Below are positions 8,032 through 17,114 of a stretch of DNA of 64,000 nt, piece after piece. The stretch lies in NCBI RefSeq assembly GCF_001659685.2, contig NZ_LXYE02000012.1, positions 1 to 64,000 of the forward strand, written 5' to 3'. Made by a program: the position numbers and the translations under genes. The stretch is from Labilibacter marinus (GTDB taxonomy: Bacteria > Bacteroidota > Bacteroidia > Bacteroidales > Marinilabiliaceae). A model generated the notes under the pieces. It did no database searches. It had not been told where the DNA came from and saw only the letters and a program-made list of their open reading frames with translations. How positions within the stretch are numbered: the stretch's first letter is position 1; each line of letters opens with the position of its first letter.

Positions 8032-10464
8032 ATGCTTAAAAAGATTCTTCTTTTATTCTTCTGTGTAAGCTGTGTATTTATGCTTAAGGCGCAAAATGCA
8101 GTTGAAATTAATGGTGTGGTGAAATCAGCTAAAGGCGAATTGCTGGAGCTGGTTAATGTTTCGATAAAAGGAAATCCTGGTGGAGCCATCTCTAACGATA
8201 AAGGGGAGTTCACCTTACAAGTAAAAGCAAAGTTTCCAGTTGTTTTAGTGTTTAGTAGAATAGGTTTTCAGGTTCATGAACTTGTATTGGATAAAAAAAC
8301 GGCTCAATCGAACTTGTCCATCTCTCTATCAGGGAAAACAGAATCGATAGAAACGGTAGATGTAAAAGCCAATAGAGAAGGAGATCAAAATTTTACTGCC
8401 ATTGATTCAAAGTTATCTTCTGGTTTGCCCGATGCTACAGGCGGTAGTATTGAAGCGCTAGTGAAAACACAAATGGGTGTTACTTCAAATAATGAGTTGA
8501 GTTCGCAATATAGAGTACGAGGTGGAAATTTTGATGAAAACTTGGTTTATGTCAATGATATTGAGGTGTACCGTCCTTTTTTAATTAGGTCGGGTCAGCA
8601 AGAAGGTTTGAGTTTTGTAAACCCTGAATTGGTTTCAGATATTCAGTTTTCAGCAGGTGGATTTGATGCTAGGTATGGCGATAAAATGTCATCGGTACTG
8701 GATATTAAATATAAGCGGCCAACTTCGTTTGCAGGAAGTGCTTCTGTTAGTTTGCTAGGAGCCAATGCGCATGTAGAAGGAGCCAGTAAGGATAGCAAGT
8801 TTACACATATTACTGGAGTGCGTTATAAAACCAATAAATATTTATTGAGCTCAACGGATGTTACAGGCGATTATAATCCCACCTTTTTTGACGTTCAAAC
8901 CTACATGACTTATCGACTGAATGATAAATGGCGTTTAGGTTTTTTAGGAAATATATCGCAGAATAAATACAATTTTAAACCTGTTGATAGACAAACTTCT
9001 TTTGGAACGATTAACGAAGCTAAAAAATTAAGTATTTATTTCGAGGGAGAGGAAGAGGATAGATTTTTAACGGGTTTTGCTGCAGGTTCGATTGATTATT
9101 CGCCCAATAGCAACAATACTTATAAGATGATCGTTTCGGGGTATCGCACCTCGGAGGATGAAAGTTTTGATATAATTGGACAATACAGGATTCATGGTCT
9201 TGAGGATGAAGATTATGTTCCAGGAGAAGACAAAATTGCAACTGGAATTGGAATAGGTACTTATCACGAACATGCTCGAAATTATTTGTTTGGAGCAATT
9301 ACTAATGTGGCCTTTAGAGGAGCTCATAGAGTCAATGATAATCATATTGAGTGGTCGGTAAAATATCAACACGAACGTTTTTCGGATATCATTAACGAAT
9401 GGGAGATGCGAGATTCGGCAGATTATAGTATTCCGATTAACCCAGAAAAATTGGATTTAGTATATGCTTATAATGCCGAAAATGATATCTCATCCAATAG
9501 GTTTACCGCTTTTGTACAAGATAATAAACGTTTTGCAATAGGTGATGCGAATTTAGATGTTGCAGTAGGTATTAGAGCCAATTATTGGGATTTTAATAAT
9601 GAGCTATTGATAAGTCCAAGAGTGAGCTTTTTGTTGCGTCCTGAATGGGAGCGTGATTTTCGTTTTAAACTAGCCACCGGTATTTATTATCAGTCTCCTT
9701 TTTATAAGGAATACCGCACACCTGAAGGAGAAATTAATTACGATATTAAAGCGCAAAAATCGATACATTTTGTAACTGGATTCGACTATTATTTTAAGCT
9801 GAACGAACGTTCATTTAAATATGCCACCGAGCTGTATTATAAAAAGATGACTAACCTGATTCCTTATCATATAGATAATGTGAGAATAAGATATTCGGCA
9901 GAGAATAATGCCAAAGGCTATGCGGCTGGTATAGATATGAAAATAAATGGCGAGTTTGTTAAGGGCGTGGAGTCTTGGGCAAGTCTTTCACTGATGCAAA
10001 CGGAAGAAGATATAGCTGATGATTCGTATGTTAATGGAGATGGAGAAACCATTTATCCAGGATATATTCCACGACCGTCCGACCAACGCTTAAACTTCAG
10101 TATAATGTTGCAGGATTATTTTAGAAATAACCCATCATTTAAAGTAAACCTTAACTTTTTATACGGAACGGGTTTGCCTTTCGGACCTCCGCGTTCACCA
10201 CGTTATATGGCTATTAATCGCATGCCAGCTTATCGTAGGGTAGATATTGGTTTTTCCAAAGAAATAACGGGTTCGCAGTTACATCCAACCCGCGAAATAG
10301 GGGTGTTTAAAAATCTTTGGATCGGTCTTGAGGTATTTAACTTATTTAATATCAATAATACTATTTCCTACTTTTGGGTAACCGATGTGAATAATCGCCA
10401 ATATGCCGTGCCTAATTATTTAACTTCTCGCAGGCTTAATTTAAAGATTGTAACCAGATTCTAA
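8032..10464 (+). CDS. TonB-dependent outer-membrane receptor with carboxypeptidase-regulatory-like domain
   Basis: An 810-residue outer-membrane transporter. It has a signal peptide (1 to about 21, ending LKAQ) and a CarboxypepD_reg-like beta-sandwich (about 24-105). The plug domain contains YRVRGGNFDENLVYVNDIEV and ends near SSVLDIKYKRP, and a long beta-barrel ends in the aromatic LKIVTRF. The typical SusC length is near 1000, so this is the shorter non-Sus type, and no SusD-like lipoprotein lies beside it. Substrate is unknown. It is transcribed alone; downstream is a repeat-rich spacer. Confidence 0.9.
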   Translation: MLKKILLLFFCVSCVFMLKAQNAVEINGVVKSAKGELLELVNVSIKGNPGGAISNDKGEFTLQVKAKFPVVLVFSRIGFQVHELVLDKKTAQSNLSISLSGKTESIETVDVKANREGDQNFTAIDSKLSSGLPDATGGSIEALVKTQMGVTSNNELSSQYRVRGGNFDENLVYVNDIEVYRPFLIRSGQQEGLSFVNPELVSDIQFSAGGFDARYGDKMSSVLDIKYKRPTSFAGSASVSLLGANAHVEGASKDSKFTHITGVRYKTNKYLLSSTDVTGDYNPTFFDVQTYMTYRLNDKWRLGFLGNISQNKYNFKPVDRQTSFGTINEAKKLSIYFEGEEEDRFLTGFAAGSIDYSPNSNNTYKMIVSGYRTSEDESFDIIGQYRIHGLEDEDYVPGEDKIATGIGIGTYHEHARNYLFGAITNVAFRGAHRVNDNHIEWSVKYQHERFSDIINEWEMRDSADYSIPINPEKLDLVYAYNAENDISSNRFTAFVQDNKRFAIGDANLDVAVGIRANYWDFNNELLISPRVSFLLRPEWERDFRFKLATGIYYQSPFYKEYRTPEGEINYDIKAQKSIHFVTGFDYYFKLNERSFKYATELYYKKMTNLIPYHIDNVRIRYSAENNAKGYAAGIDMKINGEFVKGVESWASLSLMQTEEDIADDSYVNGDGETIYPGYIPRPSDQRLNFSIMLQDYFRNNPSFKVNLNFLYGTGLPFGPPRSPRYMAINRMPAYRRVDIGFSKEITGSQLHPTREIGVFKNLWIGLEVFNLFNINNTISYFWVTDVNNRQYAVPNYLTSRRLNLKIVTRF

Positions 10465-10797
10465 TTACTGAGCTGTTCATTGAAAAGCTATTTGCTTAGC
10501 TTTTGGGAGATCCTCCCGTACAAGAAGTTAATCCTCCTTTAAAAATATTGATCCTCCAGGTTAATTCATACGTCCTCCCAAGGAGGACGAGGTGTTGAAG
10601 TAGGAGGACGAGGCGATCTTTGACAGGACGCATATGGTATAGTGGAGGACGAGTAAAAATATGCGGAGCGATGCATTATAATGTAAAAGGGGTAATTCTA
10701 AAATAGAAATCAACTAAGCTGATATTTCTCATCAACTCGAATGTGGTATTCTTTATACCTTTAGCGTTCGCGAAACAATAATAAAAACGATATAGTA
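10465..10797. other. 333-base intergenic spacer between the receptor gene and rocD
   Basis: Contains no convincing gene. The first 190 bases hold a cluster of short TCCTCC/GGAGGA repeats (separate entry). Near the right end TACCTTTA (10755-10762) is a near-match to the -7 box TAnnTTTG and may start rocD transcription. Confidence 0.6.
10511..10653. repeat. Cluster of TCCTCC / GGAGGACGAG short repeats
   Basis: Four TCCTCC cores read on the plus strand (at about 10511, 10532, 10552 and 10573). Three copies of GGAGGACGAG follow, at 10582-10591, 10603-10612 and 10644-10653. The junction forms a perfect hairpin: CGTCCTCC (10571-10578), loop CAA, GGAGGACG (10582-10589). The cluster is much more G/C-rich than its surroundings. 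It may be a degenerate interspersed repeat or a multi-site binding region; function is not known. Confidence 0.65.
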
Positions 10798-12024
10798 ATG
10801 AGTAATATTCAGATGACCCAACAGGAATATATTGATAGAGAAGACCAATTTGGAGCGCATAATTATCATCCGCTACCAGTGGTTTTAGATAAAGGAGAAG
10901 GCATTTTTGTATGGGATACCGATGGTAAAAAGTATTACGATTTTCTTTCGGCATATTCGGCAGTAAATCAAGGTCACTGTCATCCTAAAATTATTAAAGC
11001 ACTTACCGATCAAGCTTCGAAGCTAACTTTAACCTCGCGTGCTTTTTATAGCAGCGTATTGGGTGAGTTTGAAGAATATATAACCAAATACTTTGGATAC
11101 GATAAGGTATTGCCTATGAACACAGGTGCTGAGGCTGATGAAACAGCTATTAAACTATGTAGGAAATGGGGATATACGAAAAAAGGTATTGCAGAGAATG
11201 AAGCTAAAATTATAGTCTGTGATGGAAACTTTCATGGCCGTACTATAACTATTATATCCATGTCAACCGATCCAGATTCATACAAAGGATTTGGGCCATA
11301 TACACCGGGTTTCGAAGTAGTTCCATATAATGATATTGCAGCTTTGGAGCAAGCATTATCAGATCCAACAGTAGCAGGATTTTTAGTAGAGCCTATCCAA
11401 GGAGAAGCAGGTGTTTATGTGCCTGAAGATGGTTATTTGAAAAAAGCTTACGATTTATGTAAGGCCAATAATGTATTATTTATTGCCGATGAGGTGCAAA
11501 CAGGAATTGCACGTACAGGTAAAATGTTAGCTTGCGATTACGAAGACGTTCGTCCTGATGTATTGATTTTAGGAAAAGCAGTTTCGGGAGGTGTATTTCC
11601 TGTGTCCGCTGTATTGGCTGATGATGATATCATGTTATGCATTAAGCCAGGTGAACATGGTTCAACTTATGGTGGAAATCCGCTAGGTTGTAAAGTGGCT
11701 ATTGCTGCATTGCAGGTTATAAAAGATGAAAACTTAGAAGAGAATTCAACTCGTTTAGGAGAGATTTTTAGGACTGAGTTAAGTAGTATTGATTCAGAGA
11801 TGATTGAGTTGGTGCGCGGAAAAGGTCTTTTAAATGCAGTTGTTATTAAACCTAAAAAGGGAAAAACAGCTTGGGATGTGTGTGTGGCTATGAAGGAGAA
11901 TGGATTAATTGCCAAGCCAACCCATGGTAATATTATTCGTTTTGCTCCGCCATTGGTTATTACCGAAGAAGAACTAAGAGCAGCGTTACAAATTATAAAA
12001 GATACTTTTGCTCAGTTTGAGTAA
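10798..12024 (+). CDS. rocD: Ornithine aminotransferase
   Basis: Class III PLP-dependent transaminase of 408 residues converting ornithine plus 2-oxoglutarate to glutamate semialdehyde and glutamate. Seen: the N-terminal NYHPLPVVL typical of ornithine aminotransferases, the PLP-phosphate loop [12 protein letters not shown], the ring-stacking GNFHGRT, the Asp/Gln pair in IADEVQTG and the Schiff-base Lys260 in LGKAVSGG, followed by STYGGNPLG. These favour ornithine over acetylornithine or GABA aminotransferase. Monocistronic, with a strong terminator after it. Confidence 0.92.
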   Translation: MSNIQMTQQEYIDREDQFGAHNYHPLPVVLDKGEGIFVWDTDGKKYYDFLSAYSAVNQGHCHPKIIKALTDQASKLTLTSRAFYSSVLGEFEEYITKYFGYDKVLPMNTGAEADETAIKLCRKWGYTKKGIAENEAKIIVCDGNFHGRTITIISMSTDPDSYKGFGPYTPGFEVVPYNDIAALEQALSDPTVAGFLVEPIQGEAGVYVPEDGYLKKAYDLCKANNVLFIADEVQTGIARTGKMLACDYEDVRPDVLILGKAVSGGVFPVSAVLADDDIMLCIKPGEHGSTYGGNPLGCKVAIAALQVIKDENLEENSTRLGEIFRTELSSIDSEMIELVRGKGLLNAVVIKPKKGKTAWDVCVAMKENGLIAKPTHGNIIRFAPPLVITEEELRAALQIIKDTFAQFE

Positions 12025-12063
12025 AGAAGAAAGAGCCTTTTGATGGGTTAAAATATTAGATAT

Positions 12064-12104
12064 GAAAAGCATTGTTCTACGTGAGCAATGCTTTTCATTT
12101 TTTA
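12064..12104 (+). terminator. Rho-independent terminator of rocD
   Basis: GAAAAGCATTG (12064-12074) pairs perfectly with CAATGCTTTTC (12086-12096), the loop can extend by three weaker pairs, and a run of Ts follows. Confidence 0.8.
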
Positions 12105-12224
12105 GGTTGTTTTACTAATGGCTATTGTCTATTGACCGATTGCGAGCTAACTATTGTTTTCAATAACTTGGTGCGTAATAATAATCTACCTATCTTTTGT
12201 TTGACTAAATAAATACTTCACATC

Positions 12225-12737
12225 ATGGAAAAAAGCTTAGCGTTACTGCATCATAGATTAAAGAAAATAGACGAACGTAAATTTGATTTAAACAGCTGGA
12301 AGAAGGGTACTATAGCTGTGTTAGATTCTATACTTGGAGAAGGAAATCTGAAGCGTAAGCAGATTGAAGAAATAGAATTTGAAAATAATAGTTGGTCCTT
12401 ACGAGATACTACAGGTGATGTAGAATCTATAAAAAAGGCCTGTGCTGATGTGCTCGAAACCATTATTCTGGAAATTGAGACCTTTGGTCTAGCAGAACCC
12501 ATTGAGAAGCTTGATAAAAAAGAAAAGACTTCAAGTACCTCTAAACCCATAGAAAAAGCCATTCGTAAAGAGTTAAGTCAATCTCAGTTGGATGAGTTAA
12601 TGACCTTGGTCAAACAAAAAGATGTTGACTTTAATGAAGTGGTAGATAAATTCAAACGTTTCGGTTACGAGGTAGCTCCACGAATATTAGCAAATATAAT
12701 CCTAAATAAGGAAGTAAAGAAGAGTTTGGGGAAGTAG
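12225..12737 (+). CDS. Hypothetical protein, two-part helical/charged
   Basis: I do not recognise this 170-residue protein. It has no signal peptide or membrane segment and so is probably cytoplasmic. Residues 1 to about 92 form one unit (helices around a NSWSL core), then a Lys/Ser/Thr-rich linker (about 97-110), then a helical C-terminal unit from about 113 (ELSQSQLDELMTLVK onward). The ATG at 12225 is the only sensible start. It is flanked by the rocD terminator and the convergent wtpC gene, with eight bases between stops, so it is transcribed alone. Confidence 0.7.
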   Translation: MEKSLALLHHRLKKIDERKFDLNSWKKGTIAVLDSILGEGNLKRKQIEEIEFENNSWSLRDTTGDVESIKKACADVLETIILEIETFGLAEPIEKLDKKEKTSSTSKPIEKAIRKELSQSQLDELMTLVKQKDVDFNEVVDKFKRFGYEVAPRILANIILNKEVKKSLGK

Positions 12738-12745
12738 AGCATTTT

Positions 12746-13792
12746 TTACTCGTGGGGTATAAACTTCACTGCGGTAGATTTAAAACTTACCCATACATTT
12801 TTATTTAATTCCAGTTGAAGATGCTTAACCGATTCGTTAGTAACATGTGCAGTAATTTCAATGCCAATGTCAATAAGCAGTTCCATGCCGTGTATGTTAG
12901 GGAATATGTCGATGATTTTACCTTCGAAATTATTTAATGTGCTGGATGGGTTGTTTGCTGCTGAAACGATAACATCTTCACTTCTAAATAAAATGTATCC
13001 ATCACTGTCTGCAGTTTCTTTGTAATGATGAACCTTTACTTTATCCTCAGCAATAGATAGATTCTCTGACAAACCTTTTGCGCTAAAAAAGTTTTTTATT
13101 CCGGTAAAATTGGCTAAAAATTTAGATTTGGGATTATTGAATACTTCTTTAGAAGTGCCCGTTTGAATGAGCTCTCCTTGATAAATAACAGCCACTCTTT
13201 CAGCTAAAGAAATAGCCTCTTCGTAATCGTGGGTAACATGAACAATGGTGATGCCCATGCGGTTAATCTTTCGCAATAAAAAGCGCAACTCACTTTTAAG
13301 TTGGGCATCCACTGAAGCAAGAGGCTCGTCCAATAACAAATACTTTGGTTCTAATACCAGTGTTCTGGCTAAAGCCAGTCTTTGTTTTTCTCCTCCAGAA
13401 AGGGTTGAAGGCATTCGATCCAATAAATGATCTATATTCATTAAAGCAGCAAAACGATGTACTATTTCTTTGGCTTTAGTTTTAGGTGTACCCATGTTTT
13501 TTAACGGATACATGATGTTTTTATAAACGGACATGTGCGGAAATACAGCGTGATCCTGAAAGACGATGCCTATATCTCTATGCTGTATTTTTTCGTGGGT
13601 AATATCCTGTTCCGAAAGAACAATTGAACCCGAGTCTGGCTTTAAGAGTCCTGCAATCATTTCAAGTAAAACAGATTTGCCAGCGCCAGAGATGCCTAGG
13701 ATTACAAAGTACTCTTTTTCTTTCACGCTAATGTTAATGTTATTCAGCGAAAACTCACCTAGGTTTTTGCTAATATTCTTTAATTCAAGCAT
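12746..13792 (-). CDS. wtpC: Tungstate/molybdate ABC transporter ATP-binding protein
   Basis: ABC ATPase of 348 residues. Walker A is GISGAGKS (33-40), the signature LSGGEKQR (131-138), Walker B YLLLDEP (151-157) and the switch His188 in HVTHDY. The C-terminal roughly 120 residues form a TOBE/MOBE-like oxyanion-sensing domain, as in ModC and WtpC. It is the last gene of the wtpA-porin-wtpB-wtpC operon and overlaps the permease end by eight bases, so translation is probably coupled. Tungstate versus molybdate cannot be separated from this subunit alone. Confidence 0.85.
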   Translation of the reverse strand: MLELKNISKNLGEFSLNNINISVKEKEYFVILGISGAGKSVLLEMIAGLLKPDSGSIVLSEQDITHEKIQHRDIGIVFQDHAVFPHMSVYKNIMYPLKNMGTPKTKAKEIVHRFAALMNIDHLLDRMPSTLSGGEKQRLALARTLVLEPKYLLLDEPLASVDAQLKSELRFLLRKINRMGITIVHVTHDYEEAISLAERVAVIYQGELIQTGTSKEVFNNPKSKFLANFTGIKNFFSAKGLSENLSIAEDKVKVHHYKETADSDGYILFRSEDVIVSAANNPSSTLNNFEGKIIDIFPNIHGMELLIDIGIEITAHVTNESVKHLQLELNKNVWVSFKSTAVKFIPHE

Positions 13793-14576
13793 GGCGTTGT
13801 TGTTCTTTGTTTTTAACCAGCAACCTTAGAGTTACAAAAAATATCAAGCATATGGCTATAAATAATACAGCTGCAGGACGTGCATAGGCCAGTCCGTAAC
13901 TGGTAAACCATTCGTAAACTAAAACGGGTGTAATCATAGGATGATATGCCACAATTACTACAGCGCCAAATTCACTCATTCCTCGGGCAAACATCATAAT
14001 AAATCCTGATAGAATACTTCGTGATGCCAATGGTAATGATATGGTAAAAAAAGTTTTGGTTGGAGAGGCTTTCAAATTTAAAGCTACTTTTTCTAGGCGT
14101 ACAGGTACTGCTTCAAATCCATCGCGAGCAGCATTAAATAAAAATGGAATGCTAACAAATGCCATGGCCAACGCAATACCAATGGGATGATCGATCAGGT
14201 TTAGTCCGACTGAATCTGCTGCTTTACCAATAACCGAGTCTCGTGAAATAAAACCCAATACAGCTATACCAGCGGCAGAATGCGGTATAACTATAGGTAG
14301 GTCGATAATACCAGAAATAATCTTTTTACCAGGAAACTCCTTTCGAGCCATTAAATAGGCCAGCGGGATAATTAGAAAGGCAAAAAATAAGGTACCACCA
14401 AATGAGGTAAGAATAGTTAGTTTTATACTATCAATCACTTCTTTGTTTTGTACCACCTCAAAGAAACTGCTGGGCGAAGTAGATAGTACCATTCCCGTAA
14501 GGGGTGCTACAATAAATAGTAATAATAGCCCTCCTAAAAATACAAATACCAGATATAGTGGCTGAAGTTTATTCAT
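13785..14576 (-). CDS. wtpB: Tungstate/molybdate ABC transporter permease
   Basis: Inner-membrane permease of 263 residues with five to six hydrophobic segments and the cytoplasmic EAA-type coupling loop (around AALNLKASPTKTF-like sequence, KVALNLKASPTKTFFTISLP). The MSEFGAVVIVAYHPM segment is typical of ModB/WtpB/CysT-type permeases. The frame opens upstream at a TTG (14618), but the ATG at 14576 gives a normal N-terminus (MNKLQPLYLVFV). That ATG overlaps the end of the porin gene by eight bases. Confidence 0.85.
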   Translation of the reverse strand: MNKLQPLYLVFVFLGGLLLLFIVAPLTGMVLSTSPSSFFEVVQNKEVIDSIKLTILTSFGGTLFFAFLIIPLAYLMARKEFPGKKIISGIIDLPIVIPHSAAGIAVLGFISRDSVIGKAADSVGLNLIDHPIGIALAMAFVSIPFLFNAARDGFEAVPVRLEKVALNLKASPTKTFFTISLPLASRSILSGFIMMFARGMSEFGAVVIVAYHPMITPVLVYEWFTSYGLAYARPAAVLFIAICLIFFVTLRLLVKNKEQQRHA

Positions 14577-15882
14577 TTTTATGGGTAAACAATGTTGGAT
14601 TGATTGTAAACATAACAAAAGCCCATTGATTAAGTTTGGTTTTGTCTCCTCCTTTTAATAATTCCATAGTATTGGAAGCAAGCATAATAGAATAGCCACC
14701 TTGAATACTCATATAATCATTAAATTTTTTCTTCACCGTAAGGTCTATTTCCTGTCCTAAGTATTTATCTACGGATTGAGTATTGTTATCTGGTAAATAA
14801 CTTTGGTGTAAGAAGAACTGATGATAAGCTAGTTTTACTGATGTTTTATTTTTAAAACTGTAATCCAATTTAGTAAAAGGGTTAACTAATCCTACTTGTT
14901 TAGTTGTTGAAGGTGTGCTAAAATAATCAATACGTCCGTTAAATTTATGACGAGCTCCAAGTAAAATATCAAAGGCTTTGTTAGTCGTATTATCCGTGTC
15001 GGAATAATCATTACCACTAAAAGTTTCAAAGCCCAATTGAATACCTGCATTGGAGCTTATCTTATAGTTGACTTCACAATTTAAGTAAAATGCACTCACA
15101 TCTTCTCCTGTATATAACTTACCCCCTTGGAAAAATCCTTGCGCTTTAAATTTAATATCTCCAATGGCCTGTTTGTATATTAAGCCCGAAGTATATCGAT
15201 AATTTAAATGTTCAGGATTGTTGATTTCTTCACCTTCTATTTCTTTTACTTCTTCATGACCATCCACAAGAGTTAGAAAAGAAAGTTGAGCTTTGTTAAA
15301 TTTTTTGCTCAACCAAAGTATATTCAAATTCTTATAATAAAACGAGGCTGTTAATCCATCATACATGTAATCGGTGCCTATGTTGTTTTCTTTGTTTTGA
15401 TTCCAGGCAGAGAATATTTCTAAATTAAAATCATTTTTAAGATAACTCAACATGGCACCGTCATGAGCGGCTCCAACCTGGTTCCAATTTACTGCAGATA
15501 GTAATCTTCCGTTATCATATTGAAACGATTGTCTTCCAATTTTTAAACGTGTATATTCGCCTAGTTTTACAGATGCCCAAGCTTCGTGAATACCAGCAGT
15601 GGGAATGTCTTTTTTCCACATTTGATCGCCCCAAACGCGATAATCGTAAATGGTAAAGCGAGTCTGTACAAGTTCATTTTTAAAGTCCACTCTTAAGCGT
15701 GAGCGCTGACTGACAAATGCTGCTGGTTTATCACCTTCCTTTTTTAAGGTTTTATAGCCATCTCTAAACTCCATTCTAGGTCGAATAGTTGTACTAATTT
15801 TAAACTCAGATTGAGAGCGTGCATTTGTTGGAACTAATAGTATGCTTAATAGGAATAATATAGTTTGTATTGCTGTTTTCAT
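14569..15882 (-). CDS. Outer-membrane porin (alginate-export-like beta-barrel) inside the tungstate operon
   Basis: A 437-residue barrel protein with a signal peptide (1 to about 23, ending ARSQ) and alternating beta-strands throughout. Early features are IRPRMEFRDGYK, QRSRLRVDF and LKIGRQSFQYDNGRLL, which resemble Bacteroidota alginate-export/porin-type barrels. Its placement between the binding-protein gene and the permease, with its end overlapping wtpB, suggests that it lets oxyanions cross the outer membrane for the WtpABC transporter. That role is inference from gene order only. Confidence 0.75.
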   Translation of the reverse strand: MKTAIQTILFLLSILLVPTNARSQSEFKISTTIRPRMEFRDGYKTLKKEGDKPAAFVSQRSRLRVDFKNELVQTRFTIYDYRVWGDQMWKKDIPTAGIHEAWASVKLGEYTRLKIGRQSFQYDNGRLLSAVNWNQVGAAHDGAMLSYLKNDFNLEIFSAWNQNKENNIGTDYMYDGLTASFYYKNLNILWLSKKFNKAQLSFLTLVDGHEEVKEIEGEEINNPEHLNYRYTSGLIYKQAIGDIKFKAQGFFQGGKLYTGEDVSAFYLNCEVNYKISSNAGIQLGFETFSGNDYSDTDNTTNKAFDILLGARHKFNGRIDYFSTPSTTKQVGLVNPFTKLDYSFKNKTSVKLAYHQFFLHQSYLPDNNTQSVDKYLGQEIDLTVKKKFNDYMSIQGGYSIMLASNTMELLKGGDKTKLNQWAFVMFTINPTLFTHKNE

Positions 15883-15948
15883 TCTTAATAATAGTATAGC
15901 TGTTCTAGACCTAAAGTTATCTTCGGGTTAAAAACTCTATTGATTACG

Positions 15949-15980
15949 ATACCTTTTAAAGAGTAGGTTTTAAAAGGTAT
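15949..15980. repeat. Perfect 12-bp inverted repeat between wtpA and the porin gene
   Basis: ATACCTTTTAAA (15949-15960) and TTTAAAAGGTAT (15969-15980) with an 8-base loop. It lies in the 142-base gap between the wtpA stop and the porin start. No T-run follows on the minus strand, so it looks more like an RNA-stabilising or partly attenuating hairpin than a full terminator. Confidence 0.55.
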
Positions 15981-16024
15981 TCTTAATGTATGATGATATT
16001 ATAAACGTAGGTGCCAGATTATTT

Positions 16025-17008
16025 TTATTTGCTTAATGCAAATTCTTTAAGATTTTCTGGTATTGCATCGAATGATTCAGTTGGTGAAGGAACTACATCG
16101 GGTTGTCCGTTCTTTTTCATGATAGCCAAACCTTTTTCCTCTTTTAATAAGAAGGTTAAAAACTGCATAGCTATCTCCTTGTTGGGAGCATCTTTAATTA
16201 AGGTAAGCCCATAAACCATCGGTTCTCCTTGTTTTGTGATTATTTCACCAGGTTTTTTTCCGCTAATGTTAACGGTAGCTTGTTGATAGAATTCTGCTAA
16301 ATCTGGTTTTTTAAGGTTGATAGAGTCGGGTAGTACTACATATTTTAAGCCGTGTTGCTCAGCTACTGAACGGTATAAAAAGATGTAATCGATAGCATGA
16401 GATTCTAAAAGGCCTAATAAATCGGTTTCTTTTGGGCGGATGTATTTCTGATTCTTATTTAATAGTTGGTCGGCTAAACCTTCTTTAGCATAGTACTTTT
16501 CTGCTAGTTTACTTGTTAATACAGCTCTGTAACCGCAAGGATCTGCATTGGGATCTGATCTTCCAAAGGCCACCTCATCTTTAGCTAAAATTTCGTGCCA
16601 ATTGCTTTCGTTTATTACGTCTGAAAATTTAGAGCCATCATGATAAACAATGGTCATTTCGTTGGAGGCAAATTTAATATTCCAGTCTGCATAATCAGGA
16701 ATAAGTAATTTATCTATTACGGTATAGTCGGCTGAAGCCATAATGTCGCAGGATTTTTTTAAATCGGTAATCTTGCGTGCACATTTTCTACTACCAGCAC
16801 CTTCTAATAAAACTTTAACATGGGGGTATTCTTTGTTGAACTCGGTAACTATTTGCTTAAAAGGAACAGTTAAACTTCCTGCATGAAATATGATGAGTTC
16901 TTTTGAGTTGTTATTGTTTGATGAACTTTGTTTTTGGTTTACACATGAAAAGGTAAGAAATGAAAATGCTAAAAATAGCATTGATAATTTTAGGTTAATT
17001 GTTTTCAT
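16025..17008 (-). CDS. wtpA: Tungstate/molybdate-binding lipoprotein
   Basis: Periplasmic substrate-binding protein of 327 residues, lipid-anchored through Cys22 (lipobox LTFSC). The IIFHAGSLTVPF segment right after the Asn/Ser-rich linker and the AFGRSDPNADPCGYRA segment are hallmarks of the WtpA/ModA-like tungstate and molybdate binders. Residues near SLTVP, ADYTV and YIFLYRS would contact the oxyanion. It is the first gene of the operon and is separated from the porin by a hairpin-containing gap; a ModE-like palindrome lies 83 bases upstream. WtpA-type proteins usually prefer tungstate. Confidence 0.88.
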   Translation of the reverse strand: MKTINLKLSMLFLAFSFLTFSCVNQKQSSSNNNNSKELIIFHAGSLTVPFKQIVTEFNKEYPHVKVLLEGAGSRKCARKITDLKKSCDIMASADYTVIDKLLIPDYADWNIKFASNEMTIVYHDGSKFSDVINESNWHEILAKDEVAFGRSDPNADPCGYRAVLTSKLAEKYYAKEGLADQLLNKNQKYIRPKETDLLGLLESHAIDYIFLYRSVAEQHGLKYVVLPDSINLKKPDLAEFYQQATVNISGKKPGEIITKQGEPMVYGLTLIKDAPNKEIAMQFLTFLLKEEKGLAIMKKNGQPDVVPSPTESFDAIPENLKEFALSK

Positions 17009-17090
17009 TAGTTGTTTTTTATATGTCTGTGGTTTGTTTTTTTACCTCCCATGTATTAGATAGTGTGGTTTTTCTGGGGAGATACTATTT

Positions 17091-17114
17091 CGATATGCAC
17101 AATAATGCATGTCG
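17091..17114. promoter_or_regulatory. ModE-like palindromic operator upstream of wtpA
   Basis: CGATATGCA (17091-17099), six-base spacer, TGCATGTCG (17106-17114); eight of nine arm positions are complementary. The architecture CG-n-TATxxA-N6-TxxATR-n-CG parallels the E. coli ModE operator (CGnTATATA-N6-TATATAnCG, quoted from memory). It lies 83 bases upstream of wtpA, where a molybdate/tungstate-responsive repressor would act. No regulator gene is present in this window. Confidence 0.5.

Noticed and set aside
9020-9372. Minus-strand open frames inside the TonB-dependent receptor gene
   Set aside because: They overlap an intact plus-strand gene with clear signal peptide, plug and barrel; composition is that of an antisense shadow.
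8032-10464. Polysaccharide utilisation locus
   Set aside because: The receptor is the short non-SusC type and has no SusD, glycoside hydrolase or regulator beside it.
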